Assembly (NCBI RefSeq): GCF_000418555.1
Contig: NZ_ATKM01000005.1
Coordinates: forward strand, 981,302 to 1,045,301
Length of the DNA: 64,000 bases
Direction: 5' to 3'
DNA from: Pseudomonas sp. P818
Lineage (GTDB): Bacteria; Pseudomonadota; Gammaproteobacteria; Pseudomonadales; Pseudomonadaceae
Positions 1 to 8,050 of the stretch are shown here, piece after piece. Every line of letters starts with the position of its first letter. Position 1 is the stretch's first letter. The position numbers were made by a program, and so were the translations under genes. Under the pieces are notes generated by a model. The model did not search any database and had not been told where the DNA came from. It worked only from the letters and a program-made list of their open reading frames with translations.

Positions 1-698
1 TAAGCCCGCTTGCGCACACAGCGGCTCATATCCACCTTGCCCACATAGGGGTTGCCCCAGCCCATCACGCAGGCTACCTGCTGGTTGCGCTGCTGCTCCC
101 AGGGTTTGACCGGGTAAGCCTTGCTCCAGGCTTCATAGAGCTGGCGATCCTGTTTCGACAGGCGCAGCTGGTAGCGGTCGGACATATAGAAGTAGGTGCG
201 TGCGATCATGCCGCGGATCGCCGCGCGCGGCATCACCTTGCGCGCCTTGAAATCCACCACCGTCTCGCATTGCCCGTACTGATGCGGTTTCTGCGGCAGC
301 CAGGCGAAGCTGTAGTTGCTGCGGTCGCCATTCACCTCGCCGATGCTCGGCACCAGGTTGTGCAGGTCGGCCTCGGCCTTGCGGAACTGCGCATCGTTGG
401 CCGCGCAGTTCTTGCGGCCGCCTTTCTGCCAGCACTGGCGCTGATGGCCGATCACCCAGGCCGGGACGATATGCTCCCACTCGATGCGCTGGGCGCGACC
501 CGCGTTCTTGCGCGGCGTGTAGCCACAGGATTTCAGGTCGACCCGATTGCCGCTGTACTTGCAGCCGCAATAGAACTCGGTGGACTGCTTGGCATACAGC
601 GGCCAGGCCAGGCGCTTGGCCTCGGCGAAGGTGGCGGGTGCGGCATGCAGGGAGAGGGTTGTGAAACAGCAGAGCAGGGGGAGTAGGTATCGAATCAT
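1..698 (-). CDS. endA: Endonuclease I, secreted nonspecific DNase (3' end cut by window edge)
   Basis: The frame opens with ATG at 696-698 and runs without a stop past base 1, so about 232 residues are visible and the C-terminus is missing. Residues 1-20 (MIRYLLPLLCCFTTLSLHAA) form a Sec signal peptide, so the enzyme acts in the periplasm or outside. The middle holds the endonuclease I signature: EWEHIVPAW, with the catalytic His of the His-Me finger, followed by CWQKGGRKNC, DLHNLVPSIGEVNGDRSN and the aromatic RTYFYMSDRY segment. Several cysteines fit a disulphide-stabilised secreted nuclease. The family cuts double-stranded DNA without sequence preference. Family assignment is firm; the exact biological role is inferred. 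Confidence 0.93.
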   Translation of the reverse strand, partial: MIRYLLPLLCCFTTLSLHAAPATFAEAKRLAWPLYAKQSTEFYCGCKYSGNRVDLKSCGYTPRKNAGRAQRIEWEHIVPAWVIGHQRQCWQKGGRKNCAANDAQFRKAEADLHNLVPSIGEVNGDRSNYSFAWLPQKPHQYGQCETVVDFKARKVMPRAAIRGMIARTYFYMSDRYQLRLSKQDRQLYEAWSKAYPVKPWEQQRNQQVACVMGWGNPYVGKVDMSRCVRKRA

Positions 699-779
699 GG
701 GGCGGCAGAGTAGCCGTCACCGCTGACGATGTGAAGATAGAAAATTTATGTTTTTCAAAGACTTATATGATGGCAAAGC

Positions 780-801
780 GCCCTCCTCGAGCGAGGAGGG
801 C
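780..801 (-). terminator. Hairpin terminator after the sodium:solute symporter gene
   Basis: Ten-base arms at 780-789 and 792-801 form a tight GC-rich hairpin just past the symporter stop at 810. On the minus strand it is followed by a moderately T-rich stretch. A Rho-independent terminator is likely. Confidence 0.6.
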
Positions 802-809
802 ACCAGGCG

Positions 810-2261
810 TCAGGCATTGGCCGAGGCGGTGATGGCCTGCACGCTCGCGCCGCGGTCGCGGCTGAACTGCGGCATCAGCGAGCCGATCAGCATGCCCGCC
901 AGGCTGATCAGCAGACCGGCCAGCTGCGGCGGCCAGAAATCGCCTTCCTGATAGGTCAGCTCCAGGGCAATCCAGCTCGACAGGCCCAGAATGATGGCCA
1001 GCAGCGCGCCCTGAGTGGTCGCACGCTTCCAGAACAGGCCGGCGAAAAGCGGCACTACGGCGGCCACCAGCGTCACCTTGTAGGCGTTGCCGACCATCTC
1101 GTAGATGCTCGCCGTGGAGTGCAGGGCGAATACCGAAGTTGCAATGGTCATCGCCACCACGCTCACGCGCATGGCCAGCAGGAACTGGCGGTCGCTCATC
1201 GCCGGTACGAAGTTCTTCAGAATGTTCTCGGTGAAGGTCACCGACGGCGCCAGCAGCGTGCCCGAGGCGGTGGACATGATCGCCGACAGCAGCGCACCGA
1301 AGAACATCACCTGAGCGAACAGCGGCGTACGCTCCATGATCAGGTGCGGCAGGATCATCTGCGCGTCCTCGGCCAGCCACTTCTGCACCATCGCCGGGTC
1401 GATCAGCGAGGCGGCGTAAGTGAGGAAGATCGGCAGCATGCAGAACGACAGGTAGAAGACCGCACCGGCCATCGAGGCACGCGCGGCGATGTTCTCGGTC
1501 TTGGCCGACATCACCCGGGCATACACGTCCTGCTGCGGGATGGAGCCGAGCATCAGGGTCACCGCCGTGGCAATGAAGGCGACGATATCCCTTGGTTCGA
1601 AGGCATGCATGAAGGTGAACTTGCCCTCTGCTGCGGCATGGCTGATCACCACGTCGGCGCCGCCGGCCATGTCGCCGATCAGCCACGTCAGGTACACCAG
1701 GCCGAGGACGATGATGATCATCTGCACGAAGTCGGTCAGCGCCACCGACCACATGCCGCCGAACAGGGTGTAGAGCAGCACGATGCCCGTGCCGATCAGC
1801 ATCCCCTGGGTGGTGCTGATGGAGCCGTCGGAGAGCACGTTGAACACCACGCCCAGTGCGGTCAGCTGCGCCGCAACCCAGCCCAGGTAGGAGCCGATGA
1901 TCACCAGGCTGGTGAAGATCTCCACGTGCGGCCCAAAGCGCTTGCGGAAGAAGTCGCCGATGGTCAGCAGGTTCATGCGGTACAGCGGACGGGCGAAGAT
2001 CAGGCCCACCAGCATCAGGCAGCCGAAGGAGCCGAACGGGTCCTCGACGATACCGGCGAAGCCTTCCTCGATGAAGGTAGCAGGAATGCCCAGCAGCGCT
2101 TCGGAGCCGAACCAGGTGGCGAACACCATGGCTGCGACCAGAGGGAAGGACATGCTCCTGCCGCCGGCGGCGAAATCCTTGGAGTTTTTGACGCGAGTGG
2201 ATGCATAGAAGCCGACACCGACGGTGAACAGCAGGTAGATCGCAACAAACCAGATCAGCAT
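810..2261 (-). CDS. Sodium:solute symporter (SSS family)
   Basis: A 483-residue inner-membrane protein with about 13 hydrophobic segments, starting MLIWFVAIYLLFTVGVGFYASTR. It carries SSS (PutP/SglT-like) hallmarks: the early RVKNSKDFAAGGR segment after helix 1, FATWFGSEALLGIP in helix 2, and the LLSAIMSTASGTLLAPSVTFTENIL block in the helix-8 region that lines the Na+ site. It should import an organic solute with Na+; the sequence does not tell which. Length is normal for the family. No neighbour suggests a substrate. A weak GG-N10-GC (sigma-54-like) match lies at 2404-2418 on the minus strand, about 140 bases upstream. There is no strong ribosome site before the chosen ATG, but the N-terminus matches family practice. 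Confidence 0.9.
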   Translation of the reverse strand: MLIWFVAIYLLFTVGVGFYASTRVKNSKDFAAGGRSMSFPLVAAMVFATWFGSEALLGIPATFIEEGFAGIVEDPFGSFGCLMLVGLIFARPLYRMNLLTIGDFFRKRFGPHVEIFTSLVIIGSYLGWVAAQLTALGVVFNVLSDGSISTTQGMLIGTGIVLLYTLFGGMWSVALTDFVQMIIIVLGLVYLTWLIGDMAGGADVVISHAAAEGKFTFMHAFEPRDIVAFIATAVTLMLGSIPQQDVYARVMSAKTENIAARASMAGAVFYLSFCMLPIFLTYAASLIDPAMVQKWLAEDAQMILPHLIMERTPLFAQVMFFGALLSAIMSTASGTLLAPSVTFTENILKNFVPAMSDRQFLLAMRVSVVAMTIATSVFALHSTASIYEMVGNAYKVTLVAAVVPLFAGLFWKRATTQGALLAIILGLSSWIALELTYQEGDFWPPQLAGLLISLAGMLIGSLMPQFSRDRGASVQAITASANA

Positions 2262-2665
2262 TGGATGAATACCAGTGGCTCGCCCGTCGTCCGGCGTGAG
2301 CGATGCCCGCTAGGCCGCCTGGACAGACAGAATTGTTGTTTTCATGGCGCGTCACGACTGGCGAGAGACGCCGGCAGGCGTCCGCGGTCATCTGCCGCAA
2401 CGGGCGAGCAGTCTGCCAAAGCCGTAAAATATGTCAAACAGATAAAAGCCTGCGGACCGGAAAAAACGATAAACGACGAGCCTCAAGCAACGGCAATCGC
2501 GCAGAATCCGCGTAGCGTATCCAGATAGGCGGCAAGCGTTGTTGATATTTTACGACTACGCCCGACCCGCAGCGCCGGTCTTCAACTGCCCGACACCACG
2601 GGCGCAAGCGCAGCTTCGCGTTCGCCTAGACAGTGCAAGGCAAGGCGCTGCGGGGCGGTACCTTG
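2262..2665. other. Intergenic leader between the symporter and the mechanosensitive channel
   Basis: 404 bases without a supportable gene. It must hold the symporter promoter and the 3' end of the mscS unit. The part at 2420-2560 is more AT-rich than its surroundings. Open frames across it are reverse shadows of the symporter. No RNA gene or convincing terminator was seen. Confidence 0.5.
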
Positions 2666-3802
2666 CTAGCTGAACCTGGGCAGGCGCTGATCCCCGGTGC
2701 TGTCGTCGGTATCGGTATCGGCATGCTGCGGCAGGCCGGCGACCTTGAGTGTTGGCATCCTCTCGCCTACCAAACGCAGATCGCGACGGGGCAGGGCGAA
2801 GCGCACGTCCAATTCGCGCAGGGCATCGAGCAGTTGCAGATTGATCTCCTGCTGGATGTCCATGTACTGGTTGTAGTCAGAGCTGAGGACGATATACACC
2901 ACCTCGAAGGTCAACTGGCTTTCGTCGAAGCCGAGAAAGTGCGCGCGGTCGAACCTGGCCTTGGGGGTGGCGCGGATGATATCGCCGACCTTCTCCGCTA
3001 CCTGACGGACCTTGTCGCTTGGTGTGTCGTAACTGATGCCGAACTTGAAGACGATACGGCGGGTATTCATTCGCTTGTAGTTATGCACGATCTGCCGCAG
3101 CAGATCGGCATTGGCGCACACCACCTGTTCACCGCTGAGGCTGCGGATGCGCGTGGTCTTCAGGCCGATATGCTCGATGGTGCCGGCCACCTCGCCGAAT
3201 ACCACGAAATCGCCGATCTCGAAGGGCTTGTCGACGCCGATGGACAGCGAGGCGAAGACATCGCTGAGCACCGTCTGCACCGCCAGCGCCACGGCGATAC
3301 CGCCGACCCCCAGGCTGGCCACCAGCGCGGTGATATCCACACCCAGGTTGGCCAGGATCGACAGCAGCATCACCGACCACACCACGATCAGGATCATGAT
3401 GCTGATGATGGTGGTCATCACCGGGTTGTAGGCGCCGCTCTTCTTCATCACCAGGCTGCGAGACCACAGGCGCACGCCGGTATCGACCCACAGCGCCACC
3501 TGCAAGGCCAGTGCGACGAACCAGGTATGGCTCAGCGCGCTTTGCCAACTGCCGGGCAGCTCCGGAAGGCGCAACGCCAGCAGCAGTGAAAAGGCCAGCA
3601 GCAACACGCGGCTGGTACGGCCGATCACCACCGCCACGAAGTGCGGCCAACTGCCGTCCTGATCCTTCGACCAGGCCATCAACCGCTTGTGCAGCGCGCC
3701 GACCACGGCACGCAACACGCTGTAGATCAGCGCCGTGGCGACCACCACAATCGCCACGTTGAGCCAGAGATCGCGGTCAAGCCAGATGTTCCACTGTTCC
3801 AT
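2666..3802 (-). CDS. Mechanosensitive ion channel, MscS family
   Basis: A 378-residue membrane protein. Four to five hydrophobic segments fill residues 1-190, ending in the pore helix LGVGGIAVALAVQTVLSDVFAS, the Gly/Ala-packed TM3 typical of MscS. Next comes the beta-domain start FEIGDFVVFGEVAGTIEHIGLKTTRIRS, where MscS proteins have DxVxxxxxxGxVexI, then the soluble alpha/beta domain. The acidic tail (DTDTDDSTGD) is variable in the family. Role: opens under membrane tension to release solutes on osmotic downshock. It is longer than E. coli MscS (286 residues) because of extra N-terminal helices, closer to YbdG/YnaI-like members. A GGAGG-like site precedes the ATG at 3800-3802. Confidence 0.9.
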   Translation of the reverse strand: MEQWNIWLDRDLWLNVAIVVVATALIYSVLRAVVGALHKRLMAWSKDQDGSWPHFVAVVIGRTSRVLLLAFSLLLALRLPELPGSWQSALSHTWFVALALQVALWVDTGVRLWSRSLVMKKSGAYNPVMTTIISIMILIVVWSVMLLSILANLGVDITALVASLGVGGIAVALAVQTVLSDVFASLSIGVDKPFEIGDFVVFGEVAGTIEHIGLKTTRIRSLSGEQVVCANADLLRQIVHNYKRMNTRRIVFKFGISYDTPSDKVRQVAEKVGDIIRATPKARFDRAHFLGFDESQLTFEVVYIVLSSDYNQYMDIQQEINLQLLDALRELDVRFALPRRDLRLVGERMPTLKVAGLPQHADTDTDDSTGDQRLPRFS

Positions 3803-4248
3803 CGCCAGGGGCCTCCAGAAAAGGACGTATAGATTTCTGGTGGCATTGGGGGGCAGAAGTTCCGGGGAATAATTGGTCTCGGTTGGTTCAGCTAGCGTGA
3901 TCCACGTCTGCGAGAGTCCTTTCGGCCAAACCTTTCAAACGCTCAGAAACGCCCAGCTTTGCTGGCCTTTCCGTCCCGCCAGTGCGGCATTTTTCTCTAT
4001 CCCTTGCATTGATTTCGACACTTTTTCGACTCGTTGCTTTGCCTGTCTTGCGCGGCACCTAGCGTTCCGTGTATATCTATCCAGTAGTATTGAGAGCGTG
4101 GAGCGTGGAGGTCAAGCGAATACGCCTTGGCTCATGAGTCACTTTATAACTTTTTTGAAAAATAGCGTTTTTTATTTTTCAGATCAGTGCTTTTCTTAGT
4201 TATATCGCCTTCCATCCTATTGGATTAGTACGGAAGACTATCACTGCT
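3803..4248. other. Left flank of the restriction-modification island
   Basis: 446 bases with no gene I can support. Composition drops from GC-rich to AT-rich along it, reaching runs of T and A at 4140-4180 just before the nuclease gene. An imperfect copy (3923-3951) of sequence beyond the tRNA-Gly terminator at 6530-6572 lies here, followed by a small hairpin at 3953-3965. An open frame at 3873-4199 has no recognisable protein character. Confidence 0.5.
3931..3951 (+). repeat. Left imperfect direct repeat flanking the R-M island
   Basis: The stretch 3931-3951 matches 6553-6572 with about three differences. The preceding bases 3923-3935 also match 6530-6543. The two copies bracket the AT-rich R-M genes, and each is followed by a hairpin. 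This could be a degenerate integration duplication; chance is not excluded. Confidence 0.4.
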
Positions 4249-5067
4249 ATGCGAAAAGCTATCGACAAATTGACATTAGAGATGTTTATGAGCTACGAAA
4301 GTCAAGTATTCAAAATTCCTCGGGAATCAGAAGACTATGAAGAGTGTTCAACCTTCGTCACGAATACCGTCGAGGAGATTATTAAGAATGCTATTGAAAG
4401 CGGGCAGAATAAAATATTTATCAATACGAACTTGAAGCTCGGTTTGCCCATGGAGAATATCAACAAAATTGCTGGGCCATTTGTTGAGGCATGGGCATCA
4501 GAAACGTTTCAATTAATTGCGGATGACAAGTCAAACAAATATTCATTAATGAATGTTGAGGCCGTTGAGAGGCTTCATATGGCGGATGTCATTCTTCAGT
4601 TTAAACGACAGCGTAAAGTCGAGAGTGGAGTAACTGCAGAGGTGGATGTTAAGGCGACTGCGGAAGACATTGATAGCAGTGGAAAATCTCCAAACATCAC
4701 TTCTTTTGCGCGAATTAGAACAGCATACGTAGAAGATCCTGACTACATTTTTATCATTTTGTCTTTGAAGCATAGGGTTTACTCCACTAGAAACCAAGAA
4801 TCCGGACTTATGGATGGAATAATGGAGGTTGTTAAATATAATGCCTATGATTTGAAGTATATATCTTCAAGGGATTTGAATTATAATCCTGCATTAGGTA
4901 CGGGGCAAATACAAGTGCGGGACATTCACTATGTGGATATAGAAAAGCGGAATACTTGGGAATTCTGCCAGCTTCTGGATAAGAAATACTTACAGTCAAG
5001 CAGGCGTACTTTTGAACAATGGCTGATTCTTGCAGAAGCTAAGGGCTGGATTAAGAAGGATGACTGA
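4249..5067 (+). CDS. Type II restriction endonuclease (PD-(D/E)XK)
   Basis: A 272-residue soluble protein encoded next to a DNA methylase. The putative catalytic core reads ADVILQFKR (Asp113), then EVDVKAT (Glu131, Asp133, Lys135), a PD-(D/E)XK arrangement. It is followed by SGKSPNITSFARIR and DPDYIFIILSLKHRVYS, plausible core strands. I recall HpaI-type nucleases having similar blocks, but cannot verify that, so the recognition site is unassigned. The gene is AT-rich with many A/T-ending codons, unlike the surrounding Pseudomonas genes, which points to recent transfer. Its stop overlaps the methylase ATG (5060-5062) by eight bases, so the two are translationally coupled. The start is uncertain: ATG at 4249 has only a distant GGAAG; an internal Met at residue 13 is possible. 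Confidence 0.8.
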   Translation: MRKAIDKLTLEMFMSYESQVFKIPRESEDYEECSTFVTNTVEEIIKNAIESGQNKIFINTNLKLGLPMENINKIAGPFVEAWASETFQLIADDKSNKYSLMNVEAVERLHMADVILQFKRQRKVESGVTAEVDVKATAEDIDSSGKSPNITSFARIRTAYVEDPDYIFIILSLKHRVYSTRNQESGLMDGIMEVVKYNAYDLKYISSRDLNYNPALGTGQIQVRDIHYVDIEKRNTWEFCQLLDKKYLQSSRRTFEQWLILAEAKGWIKKDD

Positions 5068-6142
5068 TTTAAAGCTTGTTGCTGGCGATGCGGTGCAACA
5101 AATGCAAGATATCAGATCGGGGTCTGTTGACTTGATTATTGCAGATCCGCCTTACAATCTTGGTAAAGATTATCAAAACAATATTGACAAGAAGACATTT
5201 GATGAATATCTAGTTTTCTCAAGGGAGTGGCTTACGGAGGCCTCTCGCGTGTTAAAGCCGCATGGAACTATTTACGTTTTTATGGGGTTTCGCTTTATAT
5301 CGTATCTGTACGATATATTAGAGCGTGATTTGAAATTGCATTTCCATGCATGGATAGTGTGGCACTACACGCAAGGAGTGGGGAAAACAAAAGGGTTTTC
5401 TCCGCGTCATGATGACATACTGATGTTTACGAAGTCATCATCGTTTACGTTCAATCTCGATGAGATTCGTGTCCCACAAAAGTTTTATCGCCAGAGAAAT
5501 AATATGCGGGGGGCGAATCCGGGTGACGTTTGGGAGTTTTCTCACGTTCACTATTCCAATCCGAATCGCCAAGACCACCCTACGCAAAAACCGGAAGGCC
5601 TTGTTGAACGGATGGTTTTGGCTTCATCGAACGAGGGTGATCTTGTATTAGATCCATTTTCTGGAAGCGGAACGACGGTTCGCGTTTGCCAGCAGACCAA
5701 TAGAAATGTCATTGGGATTGAGATCAATCCCGAATATATTGAAATGACAAAAAGAAGGTTAAGTGAGCCATTCTGTGGGTTTGATAGTGTTGATCCTCGT
5801 ATGGAGCGTGTCCCTAATGATTTAAGAGATCCCATAATTAGGGGTGAGTATTTAAAGAATCATGTCAATTGGTTCCTAAGAAATCACAAGAATGCGATCT
5901 CTGACTTTCAGAAAGCTGTAAAAGAGAAATACGGAATAAAGATCGATGAGAGGGGGAATGTTGATCCCCAGGAGTCTTTCATCGGCGCATGTCGCCAAAG
6001 CAAACCTTCAAGTACTACGTGGGGTATGCTTCTCCAATGCTCGATAAATTTTCATCGGCGCATGTCGGGAAAGAATTTTTTGTCGCGCCTCGTCCTTTGC
6101 CAAAGCAAACCTTCAAGTACTACGTGGGGTATGCTTATGTAG
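5060..6142 (+). CDS. DNA adenine/cytosine-N4 methyltransferase of the R-M system, altered C-terminus
   Basis: A 360-residue beta-class amino-methyltransferase. Motif IV (DPPY, residues 29-32) precedes motif I (DPFSGSGTT, residues 198-206), with HPTQKP just before, as in the N6-adenine/N4-cytosine methylase family. It should protect the host DNA from the adjacent nuclease. The ATG at 5060 overlaps the nuclease stop; an upstream TTG at 5030 is less likely. The catalytic part is complete. Beyond residue 306 the frame enters a 71-base insertion (5978-6048) built from copies of downstream sequence. This sends the reading frame to a premature stop at 6142. Removing it would restore a continuous protein of about 397 residues ending at 6324. 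Codon use is AT-rich, like the nuclease. Confidence 0.82.
   Translation: MTDLKLVAGDAVQQMQDIRSGSVDLIIADPPYNLGKDYQNNIDKKTFDEYLVFSREWLTEASRVLKPHGTIYVFMGFRFISYLYDILERDLKLHFHAWIVWHYTQGVGKTKGFSPRHDDILMFTKSSSFTFNLDEIRVPQKFYRQRNNMRGANPGDVWEFSHVHYSNPNRQDHPTQKPEGLVERMVLASSNEGDLVLDPFSGSGTTVRVCQQTNRNVIGIEINPEYIEMTKRRLSEPFCGFDSVDPRMERVPNDLRDPIIRGEYLKNHVNWFLRNHKNAISDFQKAVKEKYGIKIDERGNVDPQESFIGACRQSKPSSTTWGMLLQCSINFHRRMSGKNFLSRLVLCQSKPSSTTWGMLM
5978..6048 (+). repeat. 71-bp self-derived insertion in the methylase 3' end
   Basis: This segment begins with a copy of 6050-6067 (first copy 5977-5994) and continues straight into a copy of 6099-6136 (first copy 5994-6031, 38 identical bases). It skips the 31 bases that separate them downstream. 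It ends with 17 bases resembling fragments near 6166 and 6212. The length is not a multiple of three, so it shifts the methylase frame. Confidence 0.7.
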
Positions 6143-6324
6143 AGGAAGGTTCTAGAGCTGACTCGTGTCTCCAATCCGTGAAGAACTATAGCTCACTTTC
6201 AGAAGATGAGTTTCTCGATAATTTAAAAGCCACAGAGTACTTTTGGTTCTCAGGAGACAAAGAATCGTATAACAATGCGCTGCACTCGGACAATTTTTCC
6301 GCTACGCTCCAAAATTGCCGGTGA
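6143..6324 (+). pseudogene. Out-of-frame former C-terminus of the methyltransferase
   Basis: From 6049 the +1 frame reads FSSAHVGKEFFVAPRP and continues to a stop at 6322-6324, including KQTFKYYVGYAYVEEG and SLSEDEFLDNLKATEY. Codon use matches the methylase. Joined at 5977/6049 it continues the methylase with no stop. I read it as the lost C-terminal domain, not an independent gene. It has no ribosome site of its own. Confidence 0.6.
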
Positions 6325-6462
6325 GCGCAGCGTTACTATTCGAGCTGCTTCACTCGCACTTGGCTCCATGTGCTCGGGCATACCAGCGCCTAGCTGCTTC
6401 CTGGGTAATCGCTATCCCGCGTTGGGTTGGCTCAAGTTTTGGTTGGCTTCGTCATAGGCTGG

Positions 6463-6488
6463 GAAAAAGGGGACAGATTTATTTTCCC
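6463..6488 (+). repeat. Short AT-rich motif of a kind found beside REP-associated transposases
   Basis: The run around GGGGACAGATTTATTTTC is, from memory, a recurrent intergenic motif near IS200-like/RAYT genes in gammaproteobacteria. No transposase is present here. It may be a scar or a mobile repeat. Identification rests on recall only. Confidence 0.3.
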
Positions 6489-6552
6489 GTCTAGCGCCTT
6501 TCTGTCTGATTGCAAAGCGCCATCTTTCCCGGCCCAAACCTTTGCGGTCAAG

Positions 6553-6572
6553 CCCTTCAAATGCTAGAAACG
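6553..6572 (+). repeat. Right imperfect direct repeat flanking the R-M island
   Basis: Partner of 3931-3951. It abuts the tRNA-Gly terminator on the side away from the tRNA. With the left copy it marks the candidate limits of the acquired segment. Confidence 0.4.
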
Positions 6573-6603
6573 AAAAAGCCCCGTCAGCGATGACGGGGCT
6601 TTT
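6573..6603 (-). terminator. Rho-independent terminator of tRNA-Gly
   Basis: Perfect ten-base arms at 6577-6586 and 6591-6600 with a GCGA loop, flanked by A- and T-runs on the two sides. It can stop transcription in both directions and lies 12 bases past the tRNA 3' end. Confidence 0.85.
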
Positions 6604-6614
6604 GCTTGGCTGTC

Positions 6615-6688
6615 TGGAGCGGGTGATGGGAATCGAACCCACGGCTCTAGCTTGGGAAGCTAGGGTATTACCATTATACGACACCCGC
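6615..6688 (-). tRNA. tRNA-Gly (anticodon CCC)
   Basis: The minus strand folds as a tRNA: acceptor GCGGGTG pairs with CACCCGC, the anticodon stem is CTAGC/GCTAG, and the seven-base loop TTCCCAA gives anticodon CCC for the GGG codon. The T arm contains GGTTCGATTCC, and CCA is encoded. It is 74 nt including CCA. tRNA genes are common integration sites; the R-M island lies on its 3' side, beyond the terminator. Confidence 0.96.
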
Positions 6689-6773
6689 AGCGGGTGCCTT
6701 TATACCGGAACCTGCGGCGAAAATGAAGGGCGAACCGGAACCTGTCGTGCAGCCTGTTCACCTCTGCGCCTGT

Positions 6774-7661
6774 TCATACGGCAATGGCCTGCAGTTCCTG
6801 CAGCTCGCCGCGCGTCGGCAGTTGCAGGCGTTTGCTGGGGGCGTTGAAGAAGTCCAGCAGGACGCGCTGGGTCTGCAGCCAGGCGGCCTTGTGTTCCATG
6901 TCGAGGAAGTGGCCGGCGTCGTCGATCACCGCGAATTGGGCGTTGTCGATGTGCTGAGCGAACAGGCAGGCGTCTTCCACCGAGGTGTACTCGTCGCGCT
7001 CGCCGTTGACGAACAGCAAGGGAATGTCGATGGCCTGCAGGCACTCCATGCGGCAGTGCGCTTCCATGTTCAGCACCTGTTTGATGTGGGCATACATCTG
7101 CCGGTATTCGTGCTCGTCCAGGGTGCTGACGTGCTTGTGGTTGAAACGCTTGAACAGCGACGGTAGGTGTTTGCCGATGGTGCTGTTGACCAGCAGGGCG
7201 ATGTTGTCGCGATCCACCGCGTTCAAGAAGCGCAGGCCCTTGTGCAGGTAGTCGAGCATCGGCACGTTGAGGATCGGCGAGAAGGAGCAGATGGCGGCCT
7301 TTTCCAGCGTGGCCGGGCGCTGGGCCAGGGCGAGCATGGAGGCGACGCCGCCCCAGGAGAAGGACATCAGGTAGTTGGCACCGTAGTGGTCGATCAGCTT
7401 GAGCAGGATTGCCGCTTCGTCTTCCTTGCTGATGGGCATGAAGTCGCTGTTATGCGGCTTCGACTGGCCGGCATAGGGCAGATCGAAGGCCACCACGTTG
7501 AACTGCGGTTGCAGGTACTTGACCGTCTGCGCGAACGAGGCGGTGGTCGCCAGGGAGCCGTTGACCAGGATGATGGTCTTGCTTGCTGCCGGGTTGCCGT
7601 AGAACTCCGTGTGTACCTTGTGCTTCCTGTTGATCTCGACGACTGCGGTTTCTGGCCTCAT
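6774..7661 (-). CDS. phaG: (R)-3-hydroxydecanoyl-ACP:CoA transacylase / thioesterase PhaG
   Basis: A 295-residue alpha/beta hydrolase starting MRPETAVVEINRKHKV. The nucleophile elbow is MSFSWGGVAS, with GERDEYTSVED (acid region) and DAGHFLDME (His) completing the catalytic site. Blocks such as NGSLATTASFAQTV, IGKHLPSLFKRFN and FVNGERDEYT match PhaG of P. putida as I recall it, including length. PhaG moves 3-hydroxyacyl groups from fatty-acid synthesis to medium-chain polyhydroxyalkanoate precursors; RhlA is the close relative used for rhamnolipids. An AGGAGG site six bases before the ATG at 7659-7661 fixes the start. No PHA synthase or rhlB lies beside it. Confidence 0.9.
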   Translation of the reverse strand: MRPETAVVEINRKHKVHTEFYGNPAASKTIILVNGSLATTASFAQTVKYLQPQFNVVAFDLPYAGQSKPHNSDFMPISKEDEAAILLKLIDHYGANYLMSFSWGGVASMLALAQRPATLEKAAICSFSPILNVPMLDYLHKGLRFLNAVDRDNIALLVNSTIGKHLPSLFKRFNHKHVSTLDEHEYRQMYAHIKQVLNMEAHCRMECLQAIDIPLLFVNGERDEYTSVEDACLFAQHIDNAQFAVIDDAGHFLDMEHKAAWLQTQRVLLDFFNAPSKRLQLPTRGELQELQAIAV

Positions 7662-8050
7662 GTCGTTTCCTCCTGGCGCAAGTGAACAAGGCGAGCGGGC
7701 GGCCGTTCGCATTTGATTGAGCAGTCAGAAAAGCGCCTGAGCGTGACAACTTGATGTCAGGCTGGAGATTTTTATAAGTATTGGAATTTCAAGCAGTTAG
7801 GATCGAAACAGGCGAGCGCTCCAGGCCTTTTAGGGTCTTGGAGAGGGCGGTGTTACCAGGCAGGAATCCAGTCGGCGCAGAGCGCCAGCAACTGAAAGAA
7901 TGCTTCGATGTCTTGTAGTGACCGGTTGGTCATCTCAGGACTTATGGTTCGATTCAAGCAGTTGCCTTGCAGTCGTGCAAGGGTGAGTCACATTTTTATC
8001 GCGGTTTCTGGATACCGTTGGTCGGGTTGTAAGGTTCGGCGCCTGTACGA
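7662..8050. other. Intergenic region upstream of phaG
   Basis: 389 bases holding the phaG promoter region and the 3' side of rsuA. A 26-codon minus-strand frame (7853-7933, MTNRSLQDIEAFFQLLALC...) is the only short reading frame with natural-looking composition. It lacks a clear ribosome site and is left unassigned. No hairpin of note was seen. Confidence 0.4.

Noticed and set aside
133..720. A 195-codon minus-strand frame over the first gene
   Set aside because: It is Arg/Pro-rich and shifted relative to the endonuclease I frame, which has a signal peptide and the EWEHIVPAW catalytic motif but no stop in the window.
763..2400. A 545-codon minus-strand frame covering the symporter
   Set aside because: His/Arg-rich shadow of the symporter, with no hydrophobic segments or motifs.
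2404..2418. Sigma-54 promoter for the symporter
   Set aside because: GG-N10-GC is present but the rest of the consensus is poor and it is not repeated; mentioned only within the gene entry.
3873..4199. Open frame of 108 codons before the nuclease gene
   Set aside because: Crosses the composition boundary, lacks a ribosome site and resembles no protein; treated as flank.
7853..7933. 26-codon minus-strand ORF upstream of phaG
   Set aside because: Natural-looking composition but no ribosome site and no family; too little to call.
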